Shown: positions 1 to 6,156 of the stretch, piece by piece
How positions within the stretch are numbered: the stretch's first letter is position 1
Layout: each line of letters starts with the position of its first letter
DNA from: Bacillota bacterium
GTDB taxonomy: Bacteria; Bacillota; Clostridia; Christensenellales; QAND01
Length of the DNA stretch: 10,388 nt
Assembly: GCA_003150225.1 (NCBI GenBank)
Contig: QAND01000026.1
Coordinates: 1,425 to 11,812 of the forward strand
Direction of reading: 5' to 3'
Made by a program: the position numbers and the translations under genes
Notes under the pieces: generated by a model
Told to the model about the DNA's origin: nothing
Database searches by the model: none
What the model saw: the letters and a program-made list of their open reading frames with translations, nothing else

Positions 1-42
1 AGCTTAGGTGAACGATAGCCATTCGGCATGAAACGATGCATC

Positions 43-118
43 AAAAAAGACCGGCAGCGGGAAGGCTGGGGAAATTCCCCATCGGCCCCGAGGCCGGTCT
101 TCTTCTTTTTATTTTTTT
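43..118. terminator. Bidirectional composite intrinsic terminator downstream of pflA
   Basis: A 9-bp perfect stem pairs AAGACCGGC (47-55) with GCCGGTCTT (93-101). The 37-nt interior carries a second, nested perfect hairpin, TGGGGAA/TTCCCCA (67-81). On the plus strand the stem is followed by a T-rich run (101-118). On the minus strand it is followed by six U (48-43). It therefore can end the pflB-pflA transcript, whose stop codon at 111-109 lies just before the stem, and also any plus-strand transcript entering from the left. No gene can be assigned to bases 1-42. Confidence 0.85.
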
Positions 119-840
119 GCTGCTCCTTCCCCTGTTAGGCGGATCATGCCGCGCAGGCGATCCAGAAGGGCAGGCTCCGGCGGCTCTCTATCAGCAAAGG
201 GAAAGGGGATTCCCAGCGCTTGATATTTCTCCAAACACAGCTTATGAAAGGGCAAAAGCTCCACCTTTTCCACGCAGGAAAAGGGCGCAATGAGCTCATT
301 AAGCCGCAGGAGATTCTCTTCATCGTCGTTGACGTCCCGGATGATCACCTGGCGGATCCAGGTGGGAATCCCCCGTTCCTGAAGGCGGGCCAGAAAGGAT
401 ATGGCGTCGGACAGGCTTCCGCCGGTATAGCGCCGGTAGTCCTCCTCCCGGGTCATTTTAATGTCCAAAAGCACCAGATCGGTGGCGGATAAGGCCCGCT
501 CCACCTCTTGATTCCAGACGCAGCCGCTGGTGTCCAGGCAGGTATGGATCCCCTCCTCATGGCACAGAGAGAACAGCTCGTAGACGAACGCCGGCTGGCA
601 TAGCGCTTCCCCTCCCGAAAGGGTCACCCCGCCCTCGGGGCCAAAGTACTCCCGGCACCGGCGGATCCGGGCCATGACCTCCTCCGGGGTATAAGGGGTT
701 CCTCCTGCAAAATCCCAGCTATCGGGGTTATGGCAATATGCGCACCGAAGGGGACAGCCCATGAGAAAAGCCACAAACCGGACGCCGGGGCCATCCACCG
801 TACCCAGGCTCTGAAAGGAATGAATCCGTCCCATTTTCAC
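109..840 (-). CDS. pflA: Pyruvate formate-lyase activating enzyme (radical SAM)
   Basis: This radical-SAM enzyme uses a [4Fe-4S] cluster and S-adenosylmethionine to abstract a hydrogen from the glycyl-radical loop of PflB, converting PFL to its active form in the cytoplasm. The product is 243 aa, close to the usual size of about 245. It shows the PflA-type cluster motif C29-x3-C33-x2-C36 in the context [11 protein letters not shown], preceded by DGPG (16-19). The SAM-binding GGE follows at 76-78 (TLSGGEA), and then LLDIK and a C-terminal ELLPFHKL segment typical of PflA. The GTG start overlaps the pflB stop (GTGA), suggesting translational coupling. I see no clear Shine-Dalgarno sequence. An ATG two codons further in (834) would give an MGRIHSF start and is a real alternative. 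The gene sits second in the pfl operon and ends directly at a terminator. Family assignment is very secure. Confidence 0.96.
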   Translation of the reverse strand: MKMGRIHSFQSLGTVDGPGVRFVAFLMGCPLRCAYCHNPDSWDFAGGTPYTPEEVMARIRRCREYFGPEGGVTLSGGEALCQPAFVYELFSLCHEEGIHTCLDTSGCVWNQEVERALSATDLVLLDIKMTREEDYRRYTGGSLSDAISFLARLQERGIPTWIRQVIIRDVNDDEENLLRLNELIAPFSCVEKVELLPFHKLCLEKYQALGIPFPFADREPPEPALLDRLRGMIRLTGEGAAKK

Positions 841-3071
841 AGGGCGCTGTGGAAAGTCCGGCTGATGACCTCCCGCTGCTGCTCCCGAGACAGCTTATGG
901 AAGTTGACGGCATAGCCTGAGACCCGAATGGTGAGGTTGGGATACTTGCTGGGATCGCGATAGGCCTCCTCCAGCATCTCCCGGTTGAGGACGTTAACGT
1001 TGATGTGATGGGCCCCTTTTTTAAAATAGCCGGCAAGGATATTCACCAGGTTCTGAGTTCTGGCCTCGTCGTCCCGGCCAAGCGCGGCGGGCACGATGGA
1101 GAAGGTGTTGGAAATGCCGTCCCGGCAATCGTCATAGGAGAGCTTTGCCACGCTGTTGAGGGAGGCCAGAGCGCCTTCCCGCTCCCGGTTATGCATGGGA
1201 TTGGCGCCGGGGGCAAAGGGCGCTCCCTTCTCCCGGCCGTCGGGGGTGGAGCCGGTCTTTTTGCCGTACACCACGTTGCTGGTGATGGTCAGCACCGAAA
1301 GGGTGTGGACGGCGTTCCGATAGGCCGGGGTTTTACGCAGCTCGGTGATGGTATCGTGGAGGATGGCCTGGGCGATGGAGTCCACCCGGTCGTCATCGTT
1401 GCCAAATTTGGGGAAATCCCCCTCGGTCTTAAAGCCAACCATATAGCCGTTGTCATCCCGAATGGGCGTTACCCTGGCGTATTTCACGGCGGAAAGGGAG
1501 TCGGCTATCACCGAAAGACCCGCCACCCCAAAGGCCATAAACCGGCCCACGTCGGTGTCATGAAGGGCCATCTGGGTCTTTTCATAGGCGTACTTATCGT
1601 GCATGTAGTGGATCACGTTCATGGTATTGACGTAAAGGGCGCACAGCCATTCCCGGTAAACGGCAAGGCGCTCCATAACGGCGTCATAGGAAAGGACCTC
1701 TCCCGCCATGGGCTCCATCTGGGGTCCCAGGTGGAGGCCGGAGGTGTGGTCATAGCCGCCGTTTAAGGCCAGCAGCAGTAGCTTCGGCAGGTTGCACCGG
1801 GCTCCAAAGAACTGCATCTGCTTGCCTACCCGCATGGCGGAGACGCAGCAGGCGATGGCGTAATCATCCCCATAAAGAGGCCGCATCAGGTCGTCGTTCT
1901 CGTACTGGATGGCGTCGGTATCGATGGACAGCCGGGCACAGTAGCGCGCAAACGCCCGGGGCAGGTCCTGGCTCCACAGCACGGTCAGATTGGGCTCTGC
2001 GGAGGGGCCCAAGGTCCGGAGGGTGTGGAGGATGCGATAGCTGTTCCGGGTCACCAGGGTACGGCCATCCTCCCCCATGCCCCCTACGCTCTCGGTGATC
2101 CACATGGGGTCTCCCCCAAACAGCTCGTTGTACTCCGGAGTCCGCAGATGCCGGGCCATCCGGAGCTTCATGACAAAGTCATCCATGATCTCCTGGGCCC
2201 CTGCTTCGCTGAGGGTTCCCTCCCGGAGATCCCGCTCCAGGTAGATATCCAAGAAGGTGCTGACCCGGCCCAGGCTCATAGCGGCGCCGTTCTGTTCCTT
2301 AATGGCTCCCAGGTATCCAAAATAGGTCCATTGGGCCGCCTCCAAGGCGGTCTCGGCAGGCCGGGAGATGTCCACGCCATATAGGGCGGCCATCTCCTTT
2401 AGTTTGCCTAGAAAGGCGATCTGCTGGTACAGCTCCTCCCCCAGCCGGATGTTTTCCACATCCATGAGCTGACGGCCTTTGACTTCCTTATCCTTTTGTT
2501 TTTCCTCGATGAGCCGGTCCACCCCGTAAAGGGCCACCCGGCGATAGTCCCCGATGATCCGCCCCCGGCCGTAGGCGTCCGGCAGGCCGGTGATGACGCC
2601 ACTCTTCCGGGCGGCACGCATCTCCGGGGTATAGACCCGATAGACGCCATCGTTATGGGTGGTGCGGAAGGTGAACTCCTCCCGAATCTTCTGGCCCATT
2701 TCATAGCCATACGCCTTACAGGCTCCCTCGGCCATGCGAATGCCGCCAAAGGGGTTCACCCCCCGGCGCAGGGGCCGGTTGGTCTGCAGCCCCACAATCA
2801 GCTCCTTTTCCCGATCCAGATACCCAGGGGCATAGCTGGTCAGGGAGGAGACGGTTTCGGTGTCGATGTCCAACACCCCACCGAATTCCTGCTCCAGGGC
2901 CAGCAGCCGGTTGAGCTTTTCCATCAGCTCCTGGGTACGGGGGGTAGCGGAGGCCAGAAAGGACTCGTCTCCCTCATAGGGAGTGTAGTTGCGCTGAATG
3001 AAATCCCGGACGTCGATGTTTTCCTTCCAGGGGCCGGACACAAATCCCCGATAGGCTCTGTTTTCTTCCAT
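837..3071 (-). CDS. pflB: Formate C-acetyltransferase (pyruvate formate-lyase)
   Basis: This glycyl-radical enzyme converts pyruvate and CoA to acetyl-CoA and formate without oxygen, supplying fermentative ATP and formate for one-carbon units. With the ATG at 3071 the product is 744 aa (E. coli PflB is 760). The adjacent catalytic cysteines are C408-C409 ([13 protein letters not shown]). The glycyl-radical loop is RVSGYAV with the radical glycine at about 719, 25 residues from the C-terminus as expected. The N-terminus ([28 protein letters not shown]) matches true PFL rather than glycerol or choline lyases. The frame stays open for 37 more codons upstream, but that part runs through the riboswitch terminator. 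The ATG at 3071 has AAGGAGG eight bases upstream and is clearly the start. pflA follows with overlapping stop and start. Expression is likely gated by the ZTP riboswitch in the leader. Confidence 0.97.
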   Translation of the reverse strand: MEENRAYRGFVSGPWKENIDVRDFIQRNYTPYEGDESFLASATPRTQELMEKLNRLLALEQEFGGVLDIDTETVSSLTSYAPGYLDREKELIVGLQTNRPLRRGVNPFGGIRMAEGACKAYGYEMGQKIREEFTFRTTHNDGVYRVYTPEMRAARKSGVITGLPDAYGRGRIIGDYRRVALYGVDRLIEEKQKDKEVKGRQLMDVENIRLGEELYQQIAFLGKLKEMAALYGVDISRPAETALEAAQWTYFGYLGAIKEQNGAAMSLGRVSTFLDIYLERDLREGTLSEAGAQEIMDDFVMKLRMARHLRTPEYNELFGGDPMWITESVGGMGEDGRTLVTRNSYRILHTLRTLGPSAEPNLTVLWSQDLPRAFARYCARLSIDTDAIQYENDDLMRPLYGDDYAIACCVSAMRVGKQMQFFGARCNLPKLLLLALNGGYDHTSGLHLGPQMEPMAGEVLSYDAVMERLAVYREWLCALYVNTMNVIHYMHDKYAYEKTQMALHDTDVGRFMAFGVAGLSVIADSLSAVKYARVTPIRDDNGYMVGFKTEGDFPKFGNDDDRVDSIAQAILHDTITELRKTPAYRNAVHTLSVLTITSNVVYGKKTGSTPDGREKGAPFAPGANPMHNREREGALASLNSVAKLSYDDCRDGISNTFSIVPAALGRDDEARTQNLVNILAGYFKKGAHHINVNVLNREMLEEAYRDPSKYPNLTIRVSGYAVNFHKLSREQQREVISRTFHSAL

Positions 3072-3086
3072 TGCGGTTTCCTCCTT
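3072..3086 (-). promoter_or_regulatory. Ribosome-binding site fixing the pflB start
   Basis: On the minus strand AAGGAGG (3086-3080) lies eight bases before the ATG at 3071. It decides the pflB start against the longer open frame reaching 3182, whose extra codons lie in the riboswitch. The site lies downstream of the terminator U-run, so the switch acts on transcription rather than by hiding this site. Confidence 0.9.
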
Positions 3087-3098
3087 AGCACTGGTAAG

Positions 3099-3135
3099 AA
3101 AAAAGGACAGCCTTTTGCATGTGCAAGGGCTGCCC
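3099..3135 (-). terminator. Riboswitch-controlled intrinsic terminator (expression platform)
   Basis: In the minus-strand RNA, GGGCAGCC (3135-3128) pairs with GGCUGUCC (3112-3105). The pairing continues with a small internal mismatch into a second short stem closed by an ACAU loop. Six U follow (3104-3099). The 5' arm reuses GGGCA, the end of the conserved aptamer element CUGGGCA. Ligand-stabilised aptamer and terminator should therefore be mutually exclusive. The pflB ribosome-binding site begins 13 bases after the U-run. Confidence 0.9.
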
Positions 3136-3200
3136 AGACGGTCGGCGTTATAGCCCCGCACTCCCCTGTGGTAAACCCACAAAACCCGTCAGTCGTGCGG
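3131..3200 (-). promoter_or_regulatory. ZTP riboswitch aptamer (pfl motif)
   Basis: This RNA element senses ZMP/ZTP (AICAR nucleotides), which accumulate when 10-formyl-tetrahydrofolate is short. In the minus-strand RNA, P1 pairs CCGCAC (3200-3195) with GUGCGG (3161-3156). Inside P1 are a GACUGACGG segment, then P2 UGUGG/CCACA (3181-3177 with 3171-3167), then the conserved GGGGA. After a short linker comes the hallmark 3' element CCGUCUGGGCA (about 3141-3131), nearly identical to the consensus CCGCCUGGGCA that forms the pseudoknotted ligand pocket. The order and spacing match the known pfl/ZTP class, named for its frequent place upstream of pfl genes. The 3' end of the aptamer overlaps the terminator stem, giving an ON switch. 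Confidence 0.93.
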
Positions 3201-3223
3201 AACGTCCTCTTTCTTTCACCCTC

Positions 3224-3252
3224 AGTATAGGTTCCTTTCCAGGGCTTGTCAA
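3224..3252 (-). promoter_or_regulatory. Sigma-A promoter of the pflB-pflA operon
   Basis: On the minus strand a perfect -35 TTGACA (3252-3247) is separated by 17 bases from a -10 TATACT (3229-3224). Transcription should start near 3217, giving a leader of about 145 nt that contains the whole riboswitch. Such a strong core promoter fits regulation mainly by the leader RNA. Confidence 0.88.
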
Positions 3253-3270
3253 CAGTGGCTTCCTTCTTTC

Positions 3271-3299
3271 TTGCGTCCCGGCAAAAGCCGGGGTACAAT
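3271..3299 (+). promoter_or_regulatory. Divergent promoter of the mobB-like operon, with an inverted repeat in the spacer
   Basis: A -35-like TTGCGT (3271-3276) is followed after 17 bases by a -10 TACAAT (3294-3299). The spacer contains a perfect 6-bp inverted repeat, CCCGGC-AAAA-GCCGGG (3277-3292), which nearly fills it and could be an operator. The start point would be near 3306, leaving a leader of only about 18 nt that is mostly ribosome-binding site. The -35 box lies 18 bp from the -35 of the divergent pflB promoter. Confidence 0.65.
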
Positions 3300-3323
3300 G
3301 ACGAAAAAGGGAGGCGTTTTAGC

Positions 3324-4079
3324 ATGAAAGCCATCGCCATAGTGGGCCATAGCAAAACCGGAAAAACCACCCTGTGCGAAACCCTGATCCGGACCCTTAC
3401 GGCCCGTGGATACCGGGTGGGAAGCGTTAAGGAAATCCATGCAGAGGGATTTTCCATAGATGATCCCGCTTCCAACACCGGCCGGCACCGGTCCGCCGGA
3501 GCCCGAACCGTCATCGCCAGAGGCCCGGCGGAAACCGACGTGCTCCTTGACCACCCCATCCCGCACCGACAGCTATTGTCCTATTTTGATGAGGACTACG
3601 TCATCCTGGAAGGGGTGCGGGATGTGCCCTGCCCGTTGATCCAGTCAGCGGCCTCCCCCGAGGACCTGCCCAATCCCCTGGACCCTCGGACGGTGGCGGT
3701 ATCCGGAGTCATCGCCAATGGAGGGCTCCGTGAAGTTCAAGGCCTTCCGGTTCTGAACCCCTTGGGAGATCCGGACGCTTTGGCGGACTTTGTGGAGCGG
3801 ACTGCCTTTCCCCCGCTGCCAGGGGTGGATCCTAAATCCTGTGGGGCATGCGGCTGTGACTGCATGGCCTTTGCGGGAAAAATCGCCCATGGAGCGGCCC
3901 AGCGGGAGGACTGCGTCCAGTATCGGCAGCCCGTGTCCATCACCGTGGGCGGCAGGGAGCTCCATCTGGTGCCGTTTGTGGAGCGCATCGTCAAAAACGC
4001 CGTGCTGGGTCTGGTTCGGGAGCTGGACGGTTACCGAGAGCACAGCGAAATTACCGTCACCATCCGGGAGGATGGCTGA
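3324..4079 (+). CDS. MobB-like P-loop protein with C-terminal Fe-S-type cysteine cluster
   Basis: Residues 1-160 resemble MobB, the GTP-binding partner in molybdopterin guanine dinucleotide synthesis. They have Walker A GHSKTGKTT (8-16), VKEIHAEGFSIDD (35-47), RHRSAGA (54-60) and a VILEGVRD strand (93-100). Residues 166-197 form a cysteine cluster (C173, C176, C178, C180, C197) in a context like the 4Fe-4S domain PF04060: PG-x4-CGACGCDCMAFA...DC. A last domain (about 202-248, with LVPFVERIVKNAVLGLV) resembles the tail of MobB-like proteins in archaea and clostridia. At 251 aa it is longer than E. coli MobB (about 170). The PGKD-type stretch of MobB reads PASN here. The ATG at 3324 is preceded by AAGGGAGG nine bases upstream. 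An in-frame extension to 3246 lies in the promoter and is rejected. The stop overlaps the next start. No other molybdenum cofactor gene is in view, so the role is uncertain. Confidence 0.85.
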   Translation: MKAIAIVGHSKTGKTTLCETLIRTLTARGYRVGSVKEIHAEGFSIDDPASNTGRHRSAGARTVIARGPAETDVLLDHPIPHRQLLSYFDEDYVILEGVRDVPCPLIQSAASPEDLPNPLDPRTVAVSGVIANGGLREVQGLPVLNPLGDPDALADFVERTAFPPLPGVDPKSCGACGCDCMAFAGKIAHGAAQREDCVQYRQPVSITVGGRELHLVPFVERIVKNAVLGLVRELDGYREHSEITVTIREDG

Positions 4080-4732
4080 TGGAGGGCCATCTCTTTCATT
4101 CCCGCCGCAACCAGGTGCGCTTGGTCCGCCGGCGGGGAGAGCTGGTGATCCGCAAGGAGTACCGGGATGAAGAAACCCTGTTAACGGAGCAGCACACCCT
4201 TCTTCTGCTCCATAGCCGGGGGGTGGACTCCATTCCCCGGGTTTTATGGAGAAAAGGGCGCTGCCTGTACCTGAACTATCTTCCGGGGGAGAACTACGCC
4301 GAGCTGACTGATGCCGCCGAGACCGATGCCCAAATCCCGCTTTCCGCCGCCATGAAAGCGCTTTGCGATTGGATCGCCAGGTACCACGCCATGACCGGTT
4401 GTCTGCGGGGGGACGTGAACCTGCGAAATTTTCTCTACGACGGCATGATCTGCCGCTCGGTGGATTTTGAGGAGCCCCTCATCTCCGGGCCGGTGGAGGA
4501 GGATCTGGGCCCTATCCTGGCCTTTCTTCTAACCTACCTTCCCGCCTTAACCCCTTCCAAACTGGCGGCGGGAGAGGCCTTCTTACGCCAAGCAGCCGTT
4601 TATGGAACGGATATGGAAGCCCTGGAATCCGCCTATCTGCGGGAATTGGACGCCATGTATCTGCGCCGGGGACCGGATTCCCTTCCCATCCTTTCCAAAG
4701 CCAAGGACGCCTTCCGCCGGATACGCCCCTAG
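4079..4732 (+). CDS. Minimal Bud32/APH-like protein kinase-fold protein
   Basis: A 217-aa protein that looks like a small kinase-fold enzyme related to Bud32/RIO or aminoglycoside phosphotransferase families. The expected catalytic residues are visible. A lysine is at 26 (VIRKEY). A helix-C glutamate is probably at 37 (LLTEQHTLLLL). A hinge-like LYLNYLPGENY lies at 63-73. The catalytic loop is RGDVNLRNFL with D112 and N117, and a metal-binding D129 sits in VDFEEP. There is no obvious glycine-rich loop and the C-lobe is short, as in Bud32. No membrane segment is visible. Its ATG overlaps the stop of the MobB-like gene (ATGA), with GGGAGG seven bases upstream inside that gene, so the two are translationally coupled and probably work together. 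The substrate is unknown: it may be a protein, perhaps the MobB-like partner, or a small molecule. I do not recognise a named family member. Confidence 0.8.
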   Translation: MEGHLFHSRRNQVRLVRRRGELVIRKEYRDEETLLTEQHTLLLLHSRGVDSIPRVLWRKGRCLYLNYLPGENYAELTDAAETDAQIPLSAAMKALCDWIARYHAMTGCLRGDVNLRNFLYDGMICRSVDFEEPLISGPVEEDLGPILAFLLTYLPALTPSKLAAGEAFLRQAAVYGTDMEALESAYLRELDAMYLRRGPDSLPILSKAKDAFRRIRP

Positions 4733-4758
4733 ACAATGGGGATAAATCCGGGTATACT
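4730..4758 (+). promoter_or_regulatory. Sigma-A promoter of the TSCPD-domain gene
   Basis: A -35 TAGACA (4730-4735, five of six to TTGACA) is followed after exactly 17 bases by a -10 TATACT (4753-4758). The first three bases of the -35 box are the TAG stop codon of the kinase-like gene. The TSCPD gene can therefore be transcribed independently of the mobB-like operon, though no terminator separates them and read-through is likely. Confidence 0.75.
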
Positions 4759-4790
4759 CCAAGGCATCACGGGCAAAAGGAGCGTTTTGT

Positions 4791-5054
4791 ATGAGACACA
4801 CCTACCGTACCAGCGGCACCTGCTCCCGCTCCATCGCGTTTGATTTAGAGGGGAATGTGGTAACAAACGTGGTATTTGAAGGAGGCTGTAACGGCAACCT
4901 CCAGGGCATTGCCCGAGCGGCGGAGGGCATGACCGTGGAACGGCTCCACGAGCTGTTTGCCGGTATCCGTTGCGGCATAAAGCACACCTCCTGCCCCGAT
5001 CAACTGGCGCAGGCGGTAGCCGCTGCCTTTGGGGAAGAACGGGAGGAGCAATAG
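4791..5054 (+). CDS. Small TSCPD-domain protein (TIGR03905-like)
   Basis: An 87-aa protein made almost entirely of one TSCPD domain, a module also found at the C-terminus of B12-dependent (class II) ribonucleotide reductases. Conserved features are TSGTCSRSI (7-14), GGCNGNLQGIARA (31-43), and the name-giving CGIKHTSCPDQLA (61-73). The four cysteines at 11, 33, 61 and 68 could bind a metal or take part in redox chemistry. Its length fits the stand-alone family of about 80 aa, whose function is not established. The ATG has AAAAGGAG eight bases upstream and its own promoter just before. A bidirectional terminator follows. The family call is strong. Any role, such as link to ribonucleotide reduction, is inference because no reductase gene lies in the window. 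Confidence 0.9.
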   Translation: MRHTYRTSGTCSRSIAFDLEGNVVTNVVFEGGCNGNLQGIARAAEGMTVERLHELFAGIRCGIKHTSCPDQLAQAVAAAFGEEREEQ

Positions 5055-5082
5055 GCTGTTTGACCAAACCCCAATTCCAGAA

Positions 5083-5112
5083 AAATGCCCCCGGCGCTTG
5101 CCGGGGGCATTT
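5083..5112. terminator. Bidirectional intrinsic terminator between convergent genes
   Basis: A perfect 13-bp stem pairs AAATGCCCCCGGC (5083-5095) with GCCGGGGGCATTT (5100-5112) around a GCTT loop. A pyrimidine-rich tail follows on the plus strand, and A5081-5085 give a short U-run on the minus strand. It ends both the TSCPD transcript and the convergent amidohydrolase transcript, whose stop codon is at 5135-5133. Confidence 0.93.
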
Positions 5113-5132
5113 CTTCTTCCTTTCACCCTCTT

Positions 5133-5948
5133 CTAAACCTCTACCCCGAAGAACGTCTCAAAATTGCGGTACAGGATCATTTCGTTCTCCCGGTCCGTCA
5201 GGCCTAGATTCAAAAACCGCTCCAGCTCTAGCACATGGTCCCACATGGGAAAATCGGTACCGAAGAAAAACCGCTCCGGCCCCATATGGCGGATCATCTC
5301 CACGGCATATTCCGGGGAAAGCTGAAATAGGCTGCTGCAGGTGTCGAACTGAATGTTGCCCTCGTAGAGACAATCCATGGCCTCCTGCCACCGCTGGTAG
5401 CCCCCAAAATGGGCGGCGATGCACCGGAGGTCCGGCACCGCGTCGGCGGCGTTCCGTAGCCGGAAGGGAGCGGAACGGTCATAGCGAGCATCCCCCATGT
5501 GGAACAGCACCGGCAGCCCGCTTTGGGCGATACGCCGGTACAGGGGAATGCAAGCGGGATCATCTATGCAGAAATCCTGAAAATCGGGGTGGAGTTTGAC
5601 GCCATGAAGGCCCAGCTCCAGCACCCGGTCCAGCTCCGCTTCCCAGCCCTCCATCCGCGGATGCAGGGTGGCGAATCCCAAAAAGCGGGGCTCGCGGGCG
5701 CATTCCCCAGCGATGAAATCGTTGATGGAACGAACCTGGTCCGGCCGGGTGGCGGTGGAGCACACCAGATACTTTCCCACCCCTATCCGGCTGCCGCTCT
5801 CCAGCAAATGACTGCTAAGACCGATGAACTGCATGGGCACATTATAGAACTTGCTGATGGACGCCGTGGCCTTTTCCGCAATTTTCGCGGGGAAGATATG
5901 GGTATGGGCATCGGCGATTTTTCCGTGATATTCCGCAGGGTTTTGCAT
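5133..5948 (-). CDS. Metal-dependent amidohydrolase, TIM-barrel (amidohydrolase 2 / ACMSD-like)
   Basis: A 271-aa cytoplasmic hydrolase or decarboxylase of the amidohydrolase superfamily (PF04909 type). The metal-binding residues are in the expected order: HxH on strand 1 (DAHTHIFP, H15 and H17), K118 and H120 in GVKLHPD, H150 in LFHMGD, H180 in AAHFGG, and the catalytic-type D232 in FGTDFPMWD. The size is normal for this family. The true substrate cannot be read from sequence. Members act on aromatic carboxylates, lactones and other small molecules. The start at ATG 5948 is supported by CGGAGA nine bases upstream and by a promoter just before it. An open-frame extension to a TTG at 6017 would overlap the promoter. 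It is monocistronic, convergent with the TSCPD gene and divergent from the exporter operon. Confidence 0.9.
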   Translation of the reverse strand: MQNPAEYHGKIADAHTHIFPAKIAEKATASISKFYNVPMQFIGLSSHLLESGSRIGVGKYLVCSTATRPDQVRSINDFIAGECAREPRFLGFATLHPRMEGWEAELDRVLELGLHGVKLHPDFQDFCIDDPACIPLYRRIAQSGLPVLFHMGDARYDRSAPFRLRNAADAVPDLRCIAAHFGGYQRWQEAMDCLYEGNIQFDTCSSLFQLSPEYAVEMIRHMGPERFFFGTDFPMWDHVLELERFLNLGLTDRENEMILYRNFETFFGVEV

Positions 5949-5966
5949 CTTTGTTCGTCTCCGTGG

Positions 5967-5984
5967 TCCGCCCCGCCGGGCGGA
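5967..5984 (-). repeat. Perfect 7-bp GC hairpin in the amidohydrolase 5' leader
   Basis: TCCGCCC (5967-5973) and GGGCGGA (5978-5984) pair around a four-base loop. The hairpin lies between the predicted transcription start (about 5989) and the ribosome-binding site, so it would form almost at the 5' end of the mRNA. No U-run follows, so it is not a terminator. It may stabilise the mRNA or serve as a DNA or RNA binding site. Confidence 0.55.
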
Positions 5985-5995
5985 AGAATGGACAT

Positions 5996-6024
5996 ATTCT
6001 AAACCCTTAAAGGCCAAATGTCCA
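5996..6024 (-). promoter_or_regulatory. Sigma-A promoter of the amidohydrolase gene
   Basis: On the minus strand a -35 TGGACA (6024-6019) and a -10 TAGAAT (6001-5996), each five of six to consensus, are 17 bases apart. The expected start is near 5989, which fixes the coding start downstream at 5948. The -35 forms one arm of an inverted repeat, ATGTCCA/TGGACAT, that flanks the core promoter. Confidence 0.72.
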
Positions 6025-6156
6025 CCTGGCGGGGCAATTTTTCAGGAAAGTTTCCCGTCCATACCTCCTCTTTGGGCGCATAAGAAGTCCCCGGAAGCAA
6101 ACAGTATAGAAAAGGATTTGAAACCGCCGGAAACCATGGGGAGGGAGCGACGCCAG

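Noticed and set aside
35..42. Palindrome GATGCATC as a regulatory site
   Set aside because: An eight-base palindrome alone at the edge of the terminator, with no nearby promoter, is likely chance.
1005..1766. Long open frame (253 codons) on the plus strand opposite pflB
   Set aside because: It lies wholly antisense to the well-conserved pflB, has no recognisable motif and is explained by GC-rich codon bias leaving antisense frames open.
3072..3182. N-terminal extension of pflB by 37 codons
   Set aside because: The extra codons lie in the ZTP riboswitch and terminator, while a strong AAGGAGG site sets the start at 3071.
2496..3230. Open frame of 244 codons on the plus strand opposite the pflB start and leader
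   Set aside because: It is antisense to pflB and the riboswitch, with a low-complexity, family-less product and no supporting start signal.
2924..3559. Open frame of 211 codons on the minus strand across the pfl/mobB-like promoter region
   Set aside because: It overlaps the divergent promoters, the riboswitch and the ends of two real genes, and its product shows no known family.
3324..4732. A full molybdenum cofactor operon
   Set aside because: Only the MobB-like domain points that way. No moaA, moaC, moeA, mobA or molybdoenzyme gene is present in the window.
4970..5599. Open frame of 209 codons on the plus strand over the TSCPD 3' end, terminator and amidohydrolase
   Set aside because: It runs straight through the strong terminator and antisense to the amidohydrolase, and its product is Pro/Arg-rich without motifs.
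5949..6017. Longer amidohydrolase start at a TTG codon
   Set aside because: The extension overlaps the predicted promoter and lacks a ribosome-binding site; the ATG at 5948 has both in the right places.
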